From Robiginitalea sp. SC105 (lineage in GTDB: Bacteria; Bacteroidota; Bacteroidia; Flavobacteriales; Flavobacteriaceae): a DNA stretch of 64,000 nucleotides. The stretch lies in assembly GCF_014243345.1 (NCBI RefSeq), contig NZ_JACLZF010000001.1:496001-560000 (forward strand). The letters are read 5' to 3'. Below the pieces are notes generated by a model. The model was not told the origin of the DNA. It was given only the letters and a program-made list of their open reading frames with translations, and did not search any database. Both the position numbers and the translations under genes were made by a program. Every line of letters begins with the position of its first letter. The stretch's first letter is position 1. Below, in pieces: positions 34,354-44,523 of the stretch.

Positions 34354-34755
34354 TCAGGAGATTTCCTGGCAGAGTTCCACGAGCACGCCGTGGGTGCCCT
34401 TTGGGTGAAGGAAGGCCACGAGTTTGTTGTCGGCCCCCCGTTTGGGTTCCTCACTGAGGATGGTAAAGCCCGCTTCTTTCAGGCGCTGCATTTCCGCCCG
34501 GATATCGGCCACGTCAAAGGCGATGTGGTGGATGCCCTCCCCCCGCTTTTCAAGGTAGCGGGCAATGGGGCTGTCGGCAGAAGTGGCCTCAAGCAGTTCG
34601 ATCTTGTTCGGTCCGGACCGGAAGAAGGAGGTGCGCACGCCCTCTGAGGCCACTTCCTCCATTTTGTAGGGGGGTTCCCCCAGGAGTTTTTCGTACAGGT
34701 CGTTCGCTGCTTCCAGGTCGCGGACCGCGATGCCGATATGTTCGATTTTGCGCAT
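34354..34755 (-). CDS. mce: Methylmalonyl-CoA epimerase
   Basis: A 133-residue VOC-fold enzyme that interconverts (2R)- and (2S)-methylmalonyl-CoA in propionate metabolism. The conserved starts IEHIGIAVRDL and IHHIAFDV provide the two His ligands, and the C-terminal VELCQ gives the Glu. ATG starts lie at 34755 and 34767; 34755 fits the family N-terminus. It is divergent from rbfA with a 51-base gap. Confidence 0.9.
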   Translation of the reverse strand: MRKIEHIGIAVRDLEAANDLYEKLLGEPPYKMEEVASEGVRTSFFRSGPNKIELLEATSADSPIARYLEKRGEGIHHIAFDVADIRAEMQRLKEAGFTILSEEPKRGADNKLVAFLHPKGTHGVLVELCQEIS

Positions 34756-34806
34756 TCCCATCCCCATTTTTAACGAAAATAAGCCATTTGTGCGTACTTT
34801 TGGGCC

Positions 34807-35202
34807 GTGGAAGAAACGCAGCGACAGAAAAAGATTGCCGGTGTCCTCCAGCAGGACCTGGCCGAAATCCTCCAGCGCACCGCCACCGACGGCGGGCTGC
34901 AGGGGGTCATCCTCTCCGTGACCAAGGTCCACGTGACTTCCGACCTGTCCATTGCCAAGGTGTACGTGAGCATCTTCCCGGTCAAAGAGGCCGCCGCCCT
35001 GATCAAGGGTATCAAGGCCCAGAAAGCCCAGTTCCGGCACGAACTGGCCCGCCGCACCCGCAACCAGCTCCGGAGGGTCCCGGAACTGCTGTTCTTCCTG
35101 GACGACTCCCTGGATTATATCGAGAACATCGAGAAGTCCCTCAAGGAAGGGGAAGACCCCATCGAGAACCCGGACCTGCTCCCCCGCCGCAAAAAATCCT
35201 GA
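34807..35202 (+). CDS. rbfA: Ribosome-binding factor A
   Basis: A 131-residue RbfA with the KH-like pattern: QRQKKIAGVLQQDLAEILQ, then VTSDLSIAKVYVSIFP and the RVPELLFFLDDSLDY segment. It is needed for 30S subunit maturation and 16S rRNA 5' end processing. It starts with GTG, and the downstream permease gene begins 2 bases after its stop, so the two are coupled. The start matches the flavobacterial RbfA N-terminus. Confidence 0.92.
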   Translation: MEETQRQKKIAGVLQQDLAEILQRTATDGGLQGVILSVTKVHVTSDLSIAKVYVSIFPVKEAAALIKGIKAQKAQFRHELARRTRNQLRRVPELLFFLDDSLDYIENIEKSLKEGEDPIENPDLLPRRKKS

Positions 35203-35204
35203 GC

Positions 35205-36413
35205 GTGAACTTCCCGCTCTACATCGCCCGGCGCTATATCCGTTCCAAAAGCAGCCAGAACGCGGTAAACATCATCAATGCGGTCACCTTTGCCGTCATC
35301 GTCATCGGGTCGGCCGCCCTTTTTATCGTCCTCTCCGGCTTTGCGGGCCTCAAGAATTTCAGCCTTTCCTTCAGCAATACCTTTGACCCGGACATGCGGG
35401 TGGTACCGGCAACCGGCAAAACCTTTGCCTTCGGGCCGGAACAGGCGGGAGCGCTGCAGGACATCCCCGGGATCGCCTCTTACTCCCGGGAGTTGGAAGA
35501 GCGGGTCTACCTCACCCACCAGCAGAAGAGCATGATCGCCTATATCAAAGGGGTGGATTCGGACTACAACCGGACCACGGGCATCGACAGCACGCTCTAC
35601 ATCGGCCTCTGGGACCTCAGCGCCCAACAGGCAGTGTCCGGCATCTCCATTGCCAACCAGCTGTCGGTCAGCGTACAGGACTACCGCTCCCCCCTGATCG
35701 TACTGGTGCCCAAACCGGGCAGGGGCAACCTGTCGCCCCAGGGGCTGGGGGACCAGCCCTACAACCAGATGGCCGTGGTCTTGTCGGGTGTCTACCAGAT
35801 CGAGGAGGGCCTGGACAAGAAATACATCTTTGCAGAACTGCCCCTGGTGCAGGCGCTGCTTGAGCGGGACAGCCTGCAGGTGTCCGGGGTCAACCTGAAA
35901 CTGGCGCCCGGGGCAGATGAAGCGGCTACGCTGGCAGCCATCCGGGAAGCGCTGGGCGGGGGCGTGGATGTCCGGACACGGAGGGAACTCAACCAGACGC
36001 TCTACCGGATGCTGAATACCGAAAACCTGGCTACCTACCTGATCTTTACCCTGGTGCTGATCATCGCGCTCTTCAACGTGGTGGGGGCCATCATCATGAT
36101 GATCCTGGACAAGCAGCTCCACACCCGAACGCTCTATTCCCTGGGGCTCACCATCCGGCAACTGCGACGCATCTACTTCCTGCAGGGGGTGCTGGTGACC
36201 AGTGCCGGGGGCGCCATCGGTGTGTTGATCGGGGTAGTCCTGATCGGATCCCAGCTGGCCTTCGGGTGGCTGCTGATCACCCCTTCCCTGGCTTACCCGG
36301 TGGCCCTGAAATGGGCCAATGTGGGGATTGTCCTGGCCACCATCATGGTGCTTGGGGTCATCGCCGCCCGTATCGCGAGCAACCGGATCGATAAAAAGAT
36401 GCTGAGTATTTAG
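35205..36413 (+). CDS. ABC transporter permease (LolC/LolE type)
   Basis: A 402-residue FtsX-superfamily permease. One helix lies at about residues 22-44 and three near the C-terminus, with a large periplasmic domain of beta character between them (MacB-like). The FPLYIARRYIRSKSSQNAVN start is typical of LolC/E proteins. The GTG at 35205 is chosen because it follows the rbfA stop directly. Its role is probably lipoprotein release or export; no ATPase gene is next to it. Confidence 0.85.
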   Translation: MNFPLYIARRYIRSKSSQNAVNIINAVTFAVIVIGSAALFIVLSGFAGLKNFSLSFSNTFDPDMRVVPATGKTFAFGPEQAGALQDIPGIASYSRELEERVYLTHQQKSMIAYIKGVDSDYNRTTGIDSTLYIGLWDLSAQQAVSGISIANQLSVSVQDYRSPLIVLVPKPGRGNLSPQGLGDQPYNQMAVVLSGVYQIEEGLDKKYIFAELPLVQALLERDSLQVSGVNLKLAPGADEAATLAAIREALGGGVDVRTRRELNQTLYRMLNTENLATYLIFTLVLIIALFNVVGAIIMMILDKQLHTRTLYSLGLTIRQLRRIYFLQGVLVTSAGGAIGVLIGVVLIGSQLAFGWLLITPSLAYPVALKWANVGIVLATIMVLGVIAARIASNRIDKKMLSI

Positions 36414-36430
36414 GTACGGGTTTTATGAGC

Positions 36431-36453
36431 TCCGGGGCTGACGACACCCCGGA
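36431..36453. terminator. Possible terminator between convergent genes
   Basis: TCCGGGG (36431-36437) and CCCCGGA (36447-36453) form a 7-bp GC-rich stem between the convergent permease and dusB genes. No T tract follows, so the call is weak. Confidence 0.35.
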
Positions 36454-36513
36454 TCCTTTGGCAGGACAAGACGGGACGCTTTAGGTACTCCTATCGCGCA
36501 CCAAATTTCCCGC

Positions 36514-37506
36514 TTAAGCAAATTCATAACCGGCAAAGGCTTCCATCGCCTCGTCGAAGGCGGCAAACACATCGGCGGCATCGTCACTGGTGACCATCTT
36601 CATGCGGTAGGGCTTGAAGTTGGGGATCCCCTTGAAATAATTCGTGTAGTGCCGGCGGGTCTCAAACACCCCTAGTTTCTCCCCTTTCCAGTCGATCGCC
36701 ATTTGCAGGTGGCGGCGGGCAGCGGCCACACGGGCTTCCATATCCGGGGGCGGCAGGTGTTCACCGGTCTTGAAGAAGTGCTTCACCTCCCGGAAGAACC
36801 AGGGGTAGCCAATGGAGGCGCGCCCGATCATGGCACCGTCCAGGCCGTACACGTCGCGCATGCGCATGGCGGCCTCGGGCGTATCCACGTCCCCGTTCCC
36901 GAAGACCGGGATGTGCATGCGGGGATTGTTCTTTACCTCGGCGATCGGGGCCCAGTCTGCCTCCCCCTTGTACATCTGCACCCGGGTGCGGCCGTGGATG
37001 GCAATGGACTGTATGCCCACATCCTGCAGGCGTTCGGCCACCTCCACGATTTTGATGGAATTGTGGTCCCAGCCCAGTCGCGTCTTCACGGTGACAGGCA
37101 GGTGGGTGCGTTTGACCATGGCCTCGGTGAGCTTTACCATGAGCGGGATGTCCCTCAGGATCCCCGCCCCGGCATTCTTGCAGACCACCTTCTTGACCGG
37201 GCAGCCAAAGTTGATGTCGATGATGTCCGGGCCCGTCTCGGTGACGATGTCCACCGCCTGCAGCATGGAATCCAGCTCCGCCCCGAAGATCTGGATGCCG
37301 ATGGGGCGTTCCTTCTCGTAGATATCCAGTTTGATGACGCTTTTGGCCGCATCCCGGATCAGGCCCTCGGAGGAGATGAACTCGGTATACATGACATCGG
37401 CCCCCTGCTCCTTGCAGAGCGTGCGGAAAGGCGGGTCGCTCACGTCCTCCATGGGGGCGAGCAACAAGGGGAAATCCGGTAATTCAATGGGGCCGATCCG
37501 TGGCAT
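36514..37506 (-). CDS. dusB: tRNA-dihydrouridine synthase B
   Basis: A 330-residue FMN enzyme that reduces uridine to dihydrouridine in tRNA. The N-terminal LAPMEDVSDPPFRTLC, the catalytic Cys in VVCKNAGAGIL, the KTRLGWD and IHGRTR segments and the FGNGDV phosphate loop are all present. Length is normal. It is encoded alone and convergent with the permease gene. Confidence 0.95.
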   Translation of the reverse strand: MPRIGPIELPDFPLLLAPMEDVSDPPFRTLCKEQGADVMYTEFISSEGLIRDAAKSVIKLDIYEKERPIGIQIFGAELDSMLQAVDIVTETGPDIIDINFGCPVKKVVCKNAGAGILRDIPLMVKLTEAMVKRTHLPVTVKTRLGWDHNSIKIVEVAERLQDVGIQSIAIHGRTRVQMYKGEADWAPIAEVKNNPRMHIPVFGNGDVDTPEAAMRMRDVYGLDGAMIGRASIGYPWFFREVKHFFKTGEHLPPPDMEARVAAARRHLQMAIDWKGEKLGVFETRRHYTNYFKGIPNFKPYRMKMVTSDDAADVFAAFDEAMEAFAGYEFA

Positions 37507-37613
37507 AACCTGCTGTTTTAGCGCTACAAAGCTACGAATAAGGAGGATTTCCCGGCAAATCCGGGGGCGGGTTTGTAAAAAAAGGTGCCGGTTATCTGAA
37601 ATGCCCGCGCGGA

Positions 37614-40025
37614 TCAGTCCTCCCGGATCCGGTCCCGTTCGCTGTTCCGGAGGCCGGCGGCCCGGTTGCCGAGGCGGTAATTCCCGAAATTATAGGTAAA
37701 GCCCAGCCGGATAAACCGGGTTTCCGGACGGGAGTAGAAGGCATTGTCCTGGTTGTAGTACCGGGAGGTATAGGTGGCGTTGGCCCGCCCCAGCAAATCT
37801 TCGGCCACCAGGGTGAGGGCGGCGCGGCCATTCCAGAGGGATTTGCGGATGCCCGCGTCCAGGGTCATCGTCTCCGAGCGCTTGAAGGAGCCGTGCAAAA
37901 AGCCACTCAGGTAAAGCAGCGACAGGTCGCCCGTCCAGGTGCCATCCCCGGAGAGCGTAAACGAGTTGCTCAGGTAGCTATAGAGCCCGCTCACGCGGTT
38001 TGTGTACGCTTCCTGGGGGCTGAGGACGGCCAGCAGGGTTTCCTCCTCGTAGAAGAGCGAGTTGTAGGCGTAGAGCTGCCACCATTCCCGCAGGGTTTTG
38101 GAAACGGTAAAATCCAGGCCGTAGGAGATGCTGCCCTGGGTATTCTGCTTGATCTCCAGCAGTGTCTGGTTCACATTGTCCTGGAAACTCAGCGTGCTGA
38201 TAAACCGGCCATTGTCCCGGTAGTACAGGTCAATGAAGTAAGTGTTGTCCAGAGAGAGGTTCAGGTTGAAATTGTGGCTGAAATTCGGCACGAGGCCCGG
38301 GTTGCCCTCGTTGTAGTCGTTCTCGTTGAGGAAAAACCGGAAGGGGTTCAGGTCCTGGTAATTCGGGCGGGTCAGCCGCCGGTTGTAGGTCAGGGACATG
38401 CTGTGCTTCTCCCCCAGGGTGCGGCCCAGATAGAGGGTGGGGAAGAGCTCCAGGTAGTCCTGGTTGTTGATTTCGTCCAGGGTCTCGGAACGGGCCCGCA
38501 CATGGGTCTGTTCGGCCCGCAGCCCCAGACGGAGCGACCAGGCGGCCCACTCCTGGTACAGGCTCGCATAGGCGGCATAGACCTGCTCCTTATAGGTGAA
38601 TCGGTCTGTCAGCGCAATGTCGAAGGGTGGCTCCGCATTGTTCACGTCCAGGTAGTCGATGGCATTCCGGGATTCGATGAAGGAGCCCCGCAGCCCCGTC
38701 TCCAGGTTGCCGGACCCCACGGGGAGGTCCAGGTCCAGTTGCGAAGTGTAGATATCGATGCGCTGCCCGGCATCCGTGGCAAAGGAAAAGTCCCGCAGGA
38801 AGGCGCCCGAGGGGTCAAAATAGTCGGTGTTGCCGTCCTGGGTCCGGTCGAGCCGGAAATAGGTGTAGTGTCCCCCGGCCTTCAGGGTGGCGCCTTTTTC
38901 GCCCAGGCTGCGCTGGTAGTTGAGTTCGGCGGAGGCGTTGAGCCGGTCTTCGTCCAGGACAGAAGCTGTCCGCAGGGTGGAATCCAGTACGCCCTGCCCG
39001 TTCCGCATGGCGGTGGCCAGGGTGTAGGCGCTGCGCTTGTCCGGGGAATAACCCAGGTTCGCGGTCAGTTTCAGCTGGTCGCGGCCCGACGGGTTGTAAT
39101 CGAGAATCAGGTTCCCCTGCTGGGCCCGGGAGCGCGCAATCCGGTCCATGCGGGTGTCCCAGCGCGCATAGATATCGTTGCCGGCATCGATATAGTTGAT
39201 ATAGCTGTCGGAGACTTTCAGCTCTTTCTGGGGGGCGATGGAATAGCTGGCAAAAGCCCCGAATTTTTCATTTTTGAAAAAGTGGCTCGTGCCCAGGCTG
39301 TATTTGGGGAAGACCGCCTGGGTGTATTCCCCGCGGACGCTGCCCTTATACCCGGGGACGATGTTCTGGCGGGTGCGGATATTCAGGATGGGGCCGTCGC
39401 TGGCCTCGAAGCTGGCAGGGGGCAGGGGGATCACCTCCACCGACAGGATCAGGTCGCCGGTAAGTCCCTTGAGCAATTCCATCACCTCCTCCTGACTGAG
39501 TTGTACCTTGTTGTCGTTCAGGTAGATGGTAGCGGCCTGGCCCCGGATCTCCAGGCTTTCCGGGCCGGCGATGACCCCGGGGGCATTCCGGAGGATGTCC
39601 CAGGTGCTGCCGGAGCTCAGGACGGTGTTTTCCACGTTAAAGACCACCCGGTCCGCCTTCCGCTCGATGGTGGGACGCTGGCTGGTGACCACAACCTCGT
39701 CCAGCTGGTCTGCATCCTCTTTCATCACCAGGGCGCCGATCCGCAAATCGGCACGGACCTCCAGGGGGACCGGGTCGGACTGATAGCCGAAATATTTAGG
39801 CTGCAGCAAGTACAATTCGGGGGGGACGCCCTCGAGCCGGAAAAACCCGGACTCGTCCGAGGAGGCCCCCAGGAACTGGACGCTGTCGGCCGGCCTCAGG
39901 AGCAGTACATTGGCATAGGGCAAGGGGGCTCCGTCGGTGTCTTTGACGAAACCGGAGACCGTGTAGGTCTGGCAATGCAGGGCGATGGGGGAAAACCCCA
40001 GCAAAAGCAAGATTCGTAACTTCAA
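37614..40025 (-). CDS. Outer membrane beta-barrel protein, TonB-dependent receptor-like
   Basis: An 803-residue outer membrane protein. It has a signal peptide ending near LHCQ, a carboxypeptidase-regulatory-like domain (about residues 22-105: VSGFVKDTDGAPLPYANV), a plug-like region (DEVVVTSQRPTIERKADR) and a long C-terminal barrel of the OMP_b-brl_3 type with many aromatic-ended strands. These proteins typically transport or bind large substrates. No SusD-like partner lies beside it, so the substrate is unknown. Confidence 0.9.
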   Translation of the reverse strand: MKLRILLLLGFSPIALHCQTYTVSGFVKDTDGAPLPYANVLLLRPADSVQFLGASSDESGFFRLEGVPPELYLLQPKYFGYQSDPVPLEVRADLRIGALVMKEDADQLDEVVVTSQRPTIERKADRVVFNVENTVLSSGSTWDILRNAPGVIAGPESLEIRGQAATIYLNDNKVQLSQEEVMELLKGLTGDLILSVEVIPLPPASFEASDGPILNIRTRQNIVPGYKGSVRGEYTQAVFPKYSLGTSHFFKNEKFGAFASYSIAPQKELKVSDSYINYIDAGNDIYARWDTRMDRIARSRAQQGNLILDYNPSGRDQLKLTANLGYSPDKRSAYTLATAMRNGQGVLDSTLRTASVLDEDRLNASAELNYQRSLGEKGATLKAGGHYTYFRLDRTQDGNTDYFDPSGAFLRDFSFATDAGQRIDIYTSQLDLDLPVGSGNLETGLRGSFIESRNAIDYLDVNNAEPPFDIALTDRFTYKEQVYAAYASLYQEWAAWSLRLGLRAEQTHVRARSETLDEINNQDYLELFPTLYLGRTLGEKHSMSLTYNRRLTRPNYQDLNPFRFFLNENDYNEGNPGLVPNFSHNFNLNLSLDNTYFIDLYYRDNGRFISTLSFQDNVNQTLLEIKQNTQGSISYGLDFTVSKTLREWWQLYAYNSLFYEEETLLAVLSPQEAYTNRVSGLYSYLSNSFTLSGDGTWTGDLSLLYLSGFLHGSFKRSETMTLDAGIRKSLWNGRAALTLVAEDLLGRANATYTSRYYNQDNAFYSRPETRFIRLGFTYNFGNYRLGNRAAGLRNSERDRIRED

Positions 40026-40230
40026 TTCAGATTGGGCTGGCCTAAAACTATAAAAATTCCCGGATCGGACCGCCGATTTTTGAAAGAATTAGCCTACGCA
40101 GGCGGCCATGTTCCAGCGTTCGTTTCCGGCGTCTGGGCCTGGTGCCTCCCCCTGGTCCTGCTGCCTATCCCTCCTTACCCGGCCGGGGGGGTGGGTGGAT
40201 TGTGTACCGCGACACCCCGGGTGCCAGGTA

Positions 40231-41490
40231 TCAGAATCCGATTTCTGCCGTGACCCGCTTGCCGGAACGTTCCATCACCACGGTGGTACTGTCCCCGGGT
40301 TCAAAGGAGGAAAGGGCCCGCATATAGCTCATCATATCGGTGATGGTGCTGTCGCCCAGCTGCACCACAACATCGCCTTTCTGCAGCCCGGCACGCTGGG
40401 CGGGTTTGTCCTCGCTGACCCCGTCGATACGCATGCCGGTCCCGTCGAACAGGTAGTCGGGCACCACCCCGAGCCCCACCTTGAAACGGGGGACTTCCTC
40501 GCTTTCGTTCTTTGTTTTCCGGAAGGCCACCTCCCGCTGCTTCTCCATGGCGGCGGTCAGGTCCAGGATGTAGCCGGCAATCTGCTCCATACCCTCATAG
40601 TTCAGCTTGTCCGCATCGTCCGAAGGCCGGTGGTAATCCGGGTGCTGGCCGGTAAAGAAGTGAAGGACCGGGATATCCTGCAGGTAAAAGGAGGTATGGT
40701 CCGACGGCCCCACTCCGGATTCCTGCAGGACCAGCTTGAAGCCGGGGTTCTGGGAACGCAGTATCTGGTTCCACACCGGGCTTGTGCCCGTCCCGCTGAT
40801 GGAAAGGGTGCTGTCCGGCCGCAGCCGGCCCACCATGTCCAGGTTGACCATGTAGGGGACTTCCCCCAGGTCGATATTCGGGTTCTTGGCGAAGTAGTTG
40901 GAACCGAGAAGCCCCATTTCCTCCCCGGAAAAGGCGATAAACAGGTAGTTGTCGCGGGATCCCGTCGCAGCTGCCGGTTCCCTTGCGGCCAGTTCCCGGG
41001 CCAGCCGCAGCATCACAGCCACCCCACTGGCATTGTCATCGGCCCCGTTGTGGATATCCGGGTCGCCCCGGTGCAGGGAGCCTTCGCCCCCCATGCCCAG
41101 GTGGTCGTAATGCGCCCCGATCACCACCGTCCGCTCCCCCTGGTTGTCCAGCAGGCCCAGCACGTTCATGGCTGTTACGGAGCTGTCCGAGGTGTCCCCG
41201 AAAGCCACTTCCCCATGGGGGTCCGTCCGTGGGCGAAAACTGAAGCTCTGGTAGTACCCCCCGTCCAGGCCGGCAGGCTGCAGCCCCAGGCCCTCCATCC
41301 GGTCGGCCAGGTATTCGGCCGCTATGCGGGCCCCTTCGGTCCCGGTTTCCCGGCCGGCCAGGGAATCACTGGCCAGGAGGTTCACATCTTCCTGCATGCT
41401 CACCTCAGGTGCAGGGGACTTCCGGCACCCGGCAGCCCCGAGGAGCATCCCCGACAACAGAATTCCTGCAAAAACCTTGTTATACTTCAT
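40231..41490 (-). CDS. M28 family metallopeptidase lipoprotein with C-terminal PDZ
   Basis: A 419-residue zinc aminopeptidase. Lipobox Cys22 (LLGAAGC). Metal-binding motifs are His in GAHYDHLG, Asp in GADDNASG, the catalytic Glu pair in FSGEEMGLLGS, Asp in NLDMVGR and a late His in QHPDYHRPSDD. The last ~90 residues form a PDZ domain (PAQRAGLQKGDVVVQLGD). It is anchored in the envelope and probably trims peptides. It is divergent from the PD40 gene with only a 36-base gap. Confidence 0.9.
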   Translation of the reverse strand: MKYNKVFAGILLSGMLLGAAGCRKSPAPEVSMQEDVNLLASDSLAGRETGTEGARIAAEYLADRMEGLGLQPAGLDGGYYQSFSFRPRTDPHGEVAFGDTSDSSVTAMNVLGLLDNQGERTVVIGAHYDHLGMGGEGSLHRGDPDIHNGADDNASGVAVMLRLARELAAREPAAATGSRDNYLFIAFSGEEMGLLGSNYFAKNPNIDLGEVPYMVNLDMVGRLRPDSTLSISGTGTSPVWNQILRSQNPGFKLVLQESGVGPSDHTSFYLQDIPVLHFFTGQHPDYHRPSDDADKLNYEGMEQIAGYILDLTAAMEKQREVAFRKTKNESEEVPRFKVGLGVVPDYLFDGTGMRIDGVSEDKPAQRAGLQKGDVVVQLGDSTITDMMSYMRALSSFEPGDSTTVVMERSGKRVTAEIGF

Positions 41491-41526
41491 GGCTTCCTTC
41501 TATTTTTACCAAAATTACGCATCTCC

Positions 41527-42645
41527 ATGAGAATCTTACTTTTATTGCTCGCAGGAATTTCGCTAATGGGCTGCAAGGAGGCCCAAAAACAGGATGGGGA
41601 CGCCGGATCCGCCACGGAATCCACCGACAGCCCGATGGCATCTTCCTCCGATACCCTGATCTACCCCGGGGAGAAGCACTTTAAATCCATCCGGCAGGTG
41701 ACCTTCGGGGGGGACAATGCAGAAGCCTACTGGAGCTTTGACGACCGCCAGCTTGTCTTTCAGTCCAACAATGCAGGCTGGGGCCTGGAATGCGACCAGT
41801 TGTTCCTGATGGACGCAGGGGAAACTTTTGCGGATAGCCGCCCTCCCATGGTCAGTACCGGTATGGGGCGTACCACCTGTGCCTACTTCCTGCCGGACAA
41901 CCAGCACATCCTTTACGGCTCCACCCATCTGGCCGGGGAGGAATGCCCCGAAGTCCCCCTGAGGTCGAACGGGAAATATGTCTGGCCGGTGTATGATTCC
42001 TTCGACATCTTCGTGACCGACCTGGAAGGGAATATCGTGGACCGGCTGACGGATGAACCGGGGTACGACGCAGAGGCCACCGTTTCGCCCCAGGGTGACC
42101 GCATCGTGTTCACCTCGGACCGCAGCGGTGACCTGGAGTTGTACACCATGAACCTGGACGGCTCGGATGTGCGGCAGATCACGGACGAACTGGGCTATGA
42201 CGGGGGCGCCTTCTTCTCCCCCGACGGCACACAGATCATCTTCCGGGCTTCCCGCCCGCAGACCGAGGCCGAGATTGCAGAGTACCGGGAACTGCTGGCC
42301 CAGGGCCTGGTACAGCCTACGGAAATGGAACTCTTTATCTGCAATGCGGACGGCAGCGACCTGCGGCAACTCACCTTCCTGGGGAATGCGAACTGGAGCC
42401 CGTTTTTCCACCCGGACGGGGACAAGATCCTGTTTTCGAGCAATTTCGAAGCCGAACGGGGCTTCCCATTCAACCTCTACCTCATCAATACTGATGGTAC
42501 GGGCCTGGAGCGGGTGACCCACGGGGAGACCTTTGACGCCTTCCCGGTATTCTCTTCCGACGGCAGGTACCTGGCCTTTTCGAGCAACCGCAACAACGGG
42601 GGCACGCGGGACACGAATTTGTTTATTGCCGAGTGGCAGGATTGA
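41527..42645 (+). CDS. TolB-like PD40 repeat lipoprotein
   Basis: A 372-residue protein with lipobox Cys16 (GISLMGC) and at least five TolB/PD40 beta-propeller repeats, each with an SPDGTQIIF- or SSDGRYLAF-type strand. The propeller may bind or process an envelope component. The ATG at 41527 opens the signal sequence; the frame continues upstream but without one. The gene is in a divergent pair with the M28 peptidase and just before lepA. Confidence 0.85.
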   Translation: MRILLLLLAGISLMGCKEAQKQDGDAGSATESTDSPMASSSDTLIYPGEKHFKSIRQVTFGGDNAEAYWSFDDRQLVFQSNNAGWGLECDQLFLMDAGETFADSRPPMVSTGMGRTTCAYFLPDNQHILYGSTHLAGEECPEVPLRSNGKYVWPVYDSFDIFVTDLEGNIVDRLTDEPGYDAEATVSPQGDRIVFTSDRSGDLELYTMNLDGSDVRQITDELGYDGGAFFSPDGTQIIFRASRPQTEAEIAEYRELLAQGLVQPTEMELFICNADGSDLRQLTFLGNANWSPFFHPDGDKILFSSNFEAERGFPFNLYLINTDGTGLERVTHGETFDAFPVFSSDGRYLAFSSNRNNGGTRDTNLFIAEWQD

Positions 42646-42658
42646 GGCCGCAAACACG

Positions 42659-42666
42659 TATATTTG
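42659..42666 (+). promoter_or_regulatory. -7 promoter box before lepA
   Basis: TATATTTG is a full match to the Bacteroidetes -7 consensus TAnnTTTG, ending 19 bases upstream of the ATG at 42686. A weaker -33 partner was not identified with confidence. Confidence 0.45.
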
Positions 42667-42685
42667 CGACCTATTTTCGGATCGC

Positions 42686-44482
42686 ATGAAGAATATTCGG
42701 AATTTTTGCATTATCGCCCACATTGACCACGGGAAGAGTACCCTGGCGGACCGCCTGCTGGATTTTACCGGGTCGGTGACCGAACGCGAGAAACAGGACC
42801 AGCTGCTGGACAGCATGGACCTGGAACGCGAACGGGGCATTACCATCAAAAGCCACGCGATCCAGATGGACTATATCCACGAGGGCGAGCCTTACGTGCT
42901 GAACCTCATCGACACCCCCGGGCACGTGGATTTCTCCTACGAGGTGTCCCGCTCCATCGCGGCCTGTGAAGGGGCCCTGCTGGTGGTCGATGCCGCCCAG
43001 AGCATCCAGGCGCAGACCATCTCCAACCTATACCTGGCCCTGGAAAACGACCTGGAGATCATCCCGGTCCTGAACAAGGTGGACCTGCCCAGCGCCAACC
43101 CGGAAGAGGTGACAGACGATATCGTGGACCTGATCGGCTGCAAGCCCGAGGAGGTGATCCCGGCAAGCGCCAAAACCGGCCTGGGGATACAGGAGATCCT
43201 CACCGCCATTATCGAGCGGATCCCGGCGCCCAAGGGCGACCCGGCCGCCCCCCTGCAGGCCCTGGTGTTTGACTCGGTTTACAATCCCTTCCGGGGGGTG
43301 GAGACCTACTTCCGGGTGATGAACGGGGAAATCCGCAAGGGGCAGCACATCAAGTTCGTGGCTACCGGCAAGAAATACCATGCGGACGAAATCGGCACGC
43401 TGCGCCTGAAACAATTCCCCAGGCAAAAGATCTCCACCGGGGACGTCGGGTACCTGATCACCGGGATCAAGGATGCCCGGGAGGTAAAAGTGGGGGACAC
43501 CATCACCGATGCGGCAAACCCCACACCCAAGGCAATTGCCGGGTTTGAGGACGTCAAGCCCATGGTCTTTGCCGGGATCTACCCGGTAGACACGGAAGAC
43601 TTTGAGGAACTCCGGGCTTCCATGGAAAAACTGCAGCTCAACGACGCCTCTTTAGTCTTTACCCCCGAGAGCAGCGCCGCCCTGGGCTTCGGATTCCGTT
43701 GCGGCTTCCTCGGGATGCTGCACATGGAGATCATACAGGAACGCCTCGAGCGGGAATTCGACATGACCGTGATCACCACCGTCCCCAACGTGAGTTATTA
43801 CGCCTACTCCACCAAGGACCCGGAGACCCCGGTCATCGTCAACAACCCGTCCGACCTGCCGGACCCCTCCACCGTCCACCACGTGGAGGAACCCTTTATC
43901 AAGGCGACCATCATCACCAAGGCGGATTTTGTCGGGAACGTGATGTCGCTCTGCATTGACAAGCGGGGGGAGATCACCGGGCAGACCTACCTTACCCAGA
44001 ATCGGGTGGAGCTCACCTTTGATATGCCCCTGGCTGAAATCGTCTTTGACTTCTACGACCGGCTGAAAACCGTCTCCAAGGGGTATGCCTCCTTCGACTA
44101 CAGCCCCATCGGCATGCGTACCTCCAAGCTGGTGCGCGTGGACATCCTGCTCAACGCACAGATGGTGGATGCCCTCTCCGCCCTGGTGCACTTCGACAAC
44201 GCCTATGACATTGGCAAGCGCATGTGCGAGAAGCTTAAGGAACTCATCCCCCGCCAGCAATTCGACATCCCGATACAGGCGGCCATCGGCTCCAAGGTCA
44301 TCTCCCGGGAAACCATCAAGGCGCTGCGGAAGGACGTTACGGCCAAGTGTTACGGGGGGGATATCTCCCGGAAGCGGAAGCTCCTCGAAAAACAGAAAAA
44401 GGGTAAGAAGCGGATGCGGCAGGTCGGCAACGTGGAGATCCCCCAGCAGGCCTTTATGGCCGTGCTGAAGCTGAACGATTAG
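42686..44482 (+). CDS. lepA: Elongation factor 4 (LepA)
   Basis: A 598-residue translational GTPase that back-translocates stalled ribosomes. The P-loop AHIDHGKST is at residues 11-19. The G2-G4 motifs [17 protein letters not shown] and NKVDLPSA follow, with the EF-G-like domains and the LepA-specific C-terminal domain containing [16 protein letters not shown]. The ATG at 42686 is preferred over the longer frame to 42533. Length is normal. Confidence 0.95.
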   Translation: MKNIRNFCIIAHIDHGKSTLADRLLDFTGSVTEREKQDQLLDSMDLERERGITIKSHAIQMDYIHEGEPYVLNLIDTPGHVDFSYEVSRSIAACEGALLVVDAAQSIQAQTISNLYLALENDLEIIPVLNKVDLPSANPEEVTDDIVDLIGCKPEEVIPASAKTGLGIQEILTAIIERIPAPKGDPAAPLQALVFDSVYNPFRGVETYFRVMNGEIRKGQHIKFVATGKKYHADEIGTLRLKQFPRQKISTGDVGYLITGIKDAREVKVGDTITDAANPTPKAIAGFEDVKPMVFAGIYPVDTEDFEELRASMEKLQLNDASLVFTPESSAALGFGFRCGFLGMLHMEIIQERLEREFDMTVITTVPNVSYYAYSTKDPETPVIVNNPSDLPDPSTVHHVEEPFIKATIITKADFVGNVMSLCIDKRGEITGQTYLTQNRVELTFDMPLAEIVFDFYDRLKTVSKGYASFDYSPIGMRTSKLVRVDILLNAQMVDALSALVHFDNAYDIGKRMCEKLKELIPRQQFDIPIQAAIGSKVISRETIKALRKDVTAKCYGGDISRKRKLLEKQKKGKKRMRQVGNVEIPQQAFMAVLKLND

Positions 44483-44523
44483 GGCTTCTGACCCCATCGG
44501 GTCGCCCCGGAATCCGCCCGGCC

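Noticed and set aside
34795-34802. TACTTTTG as rbfA promoter
   Set aside because: It matches the -7 consensus but ends 5 bases before the GTG start, so transcription would begin at or inside the codon; retained only as a note.
37893-40019. 708-codon plus-strand frame opposite the outer membrane protein
   Set aside because: Shadow of the clearly recognisable barrel gene on the minus strand; no domain or signal in it.
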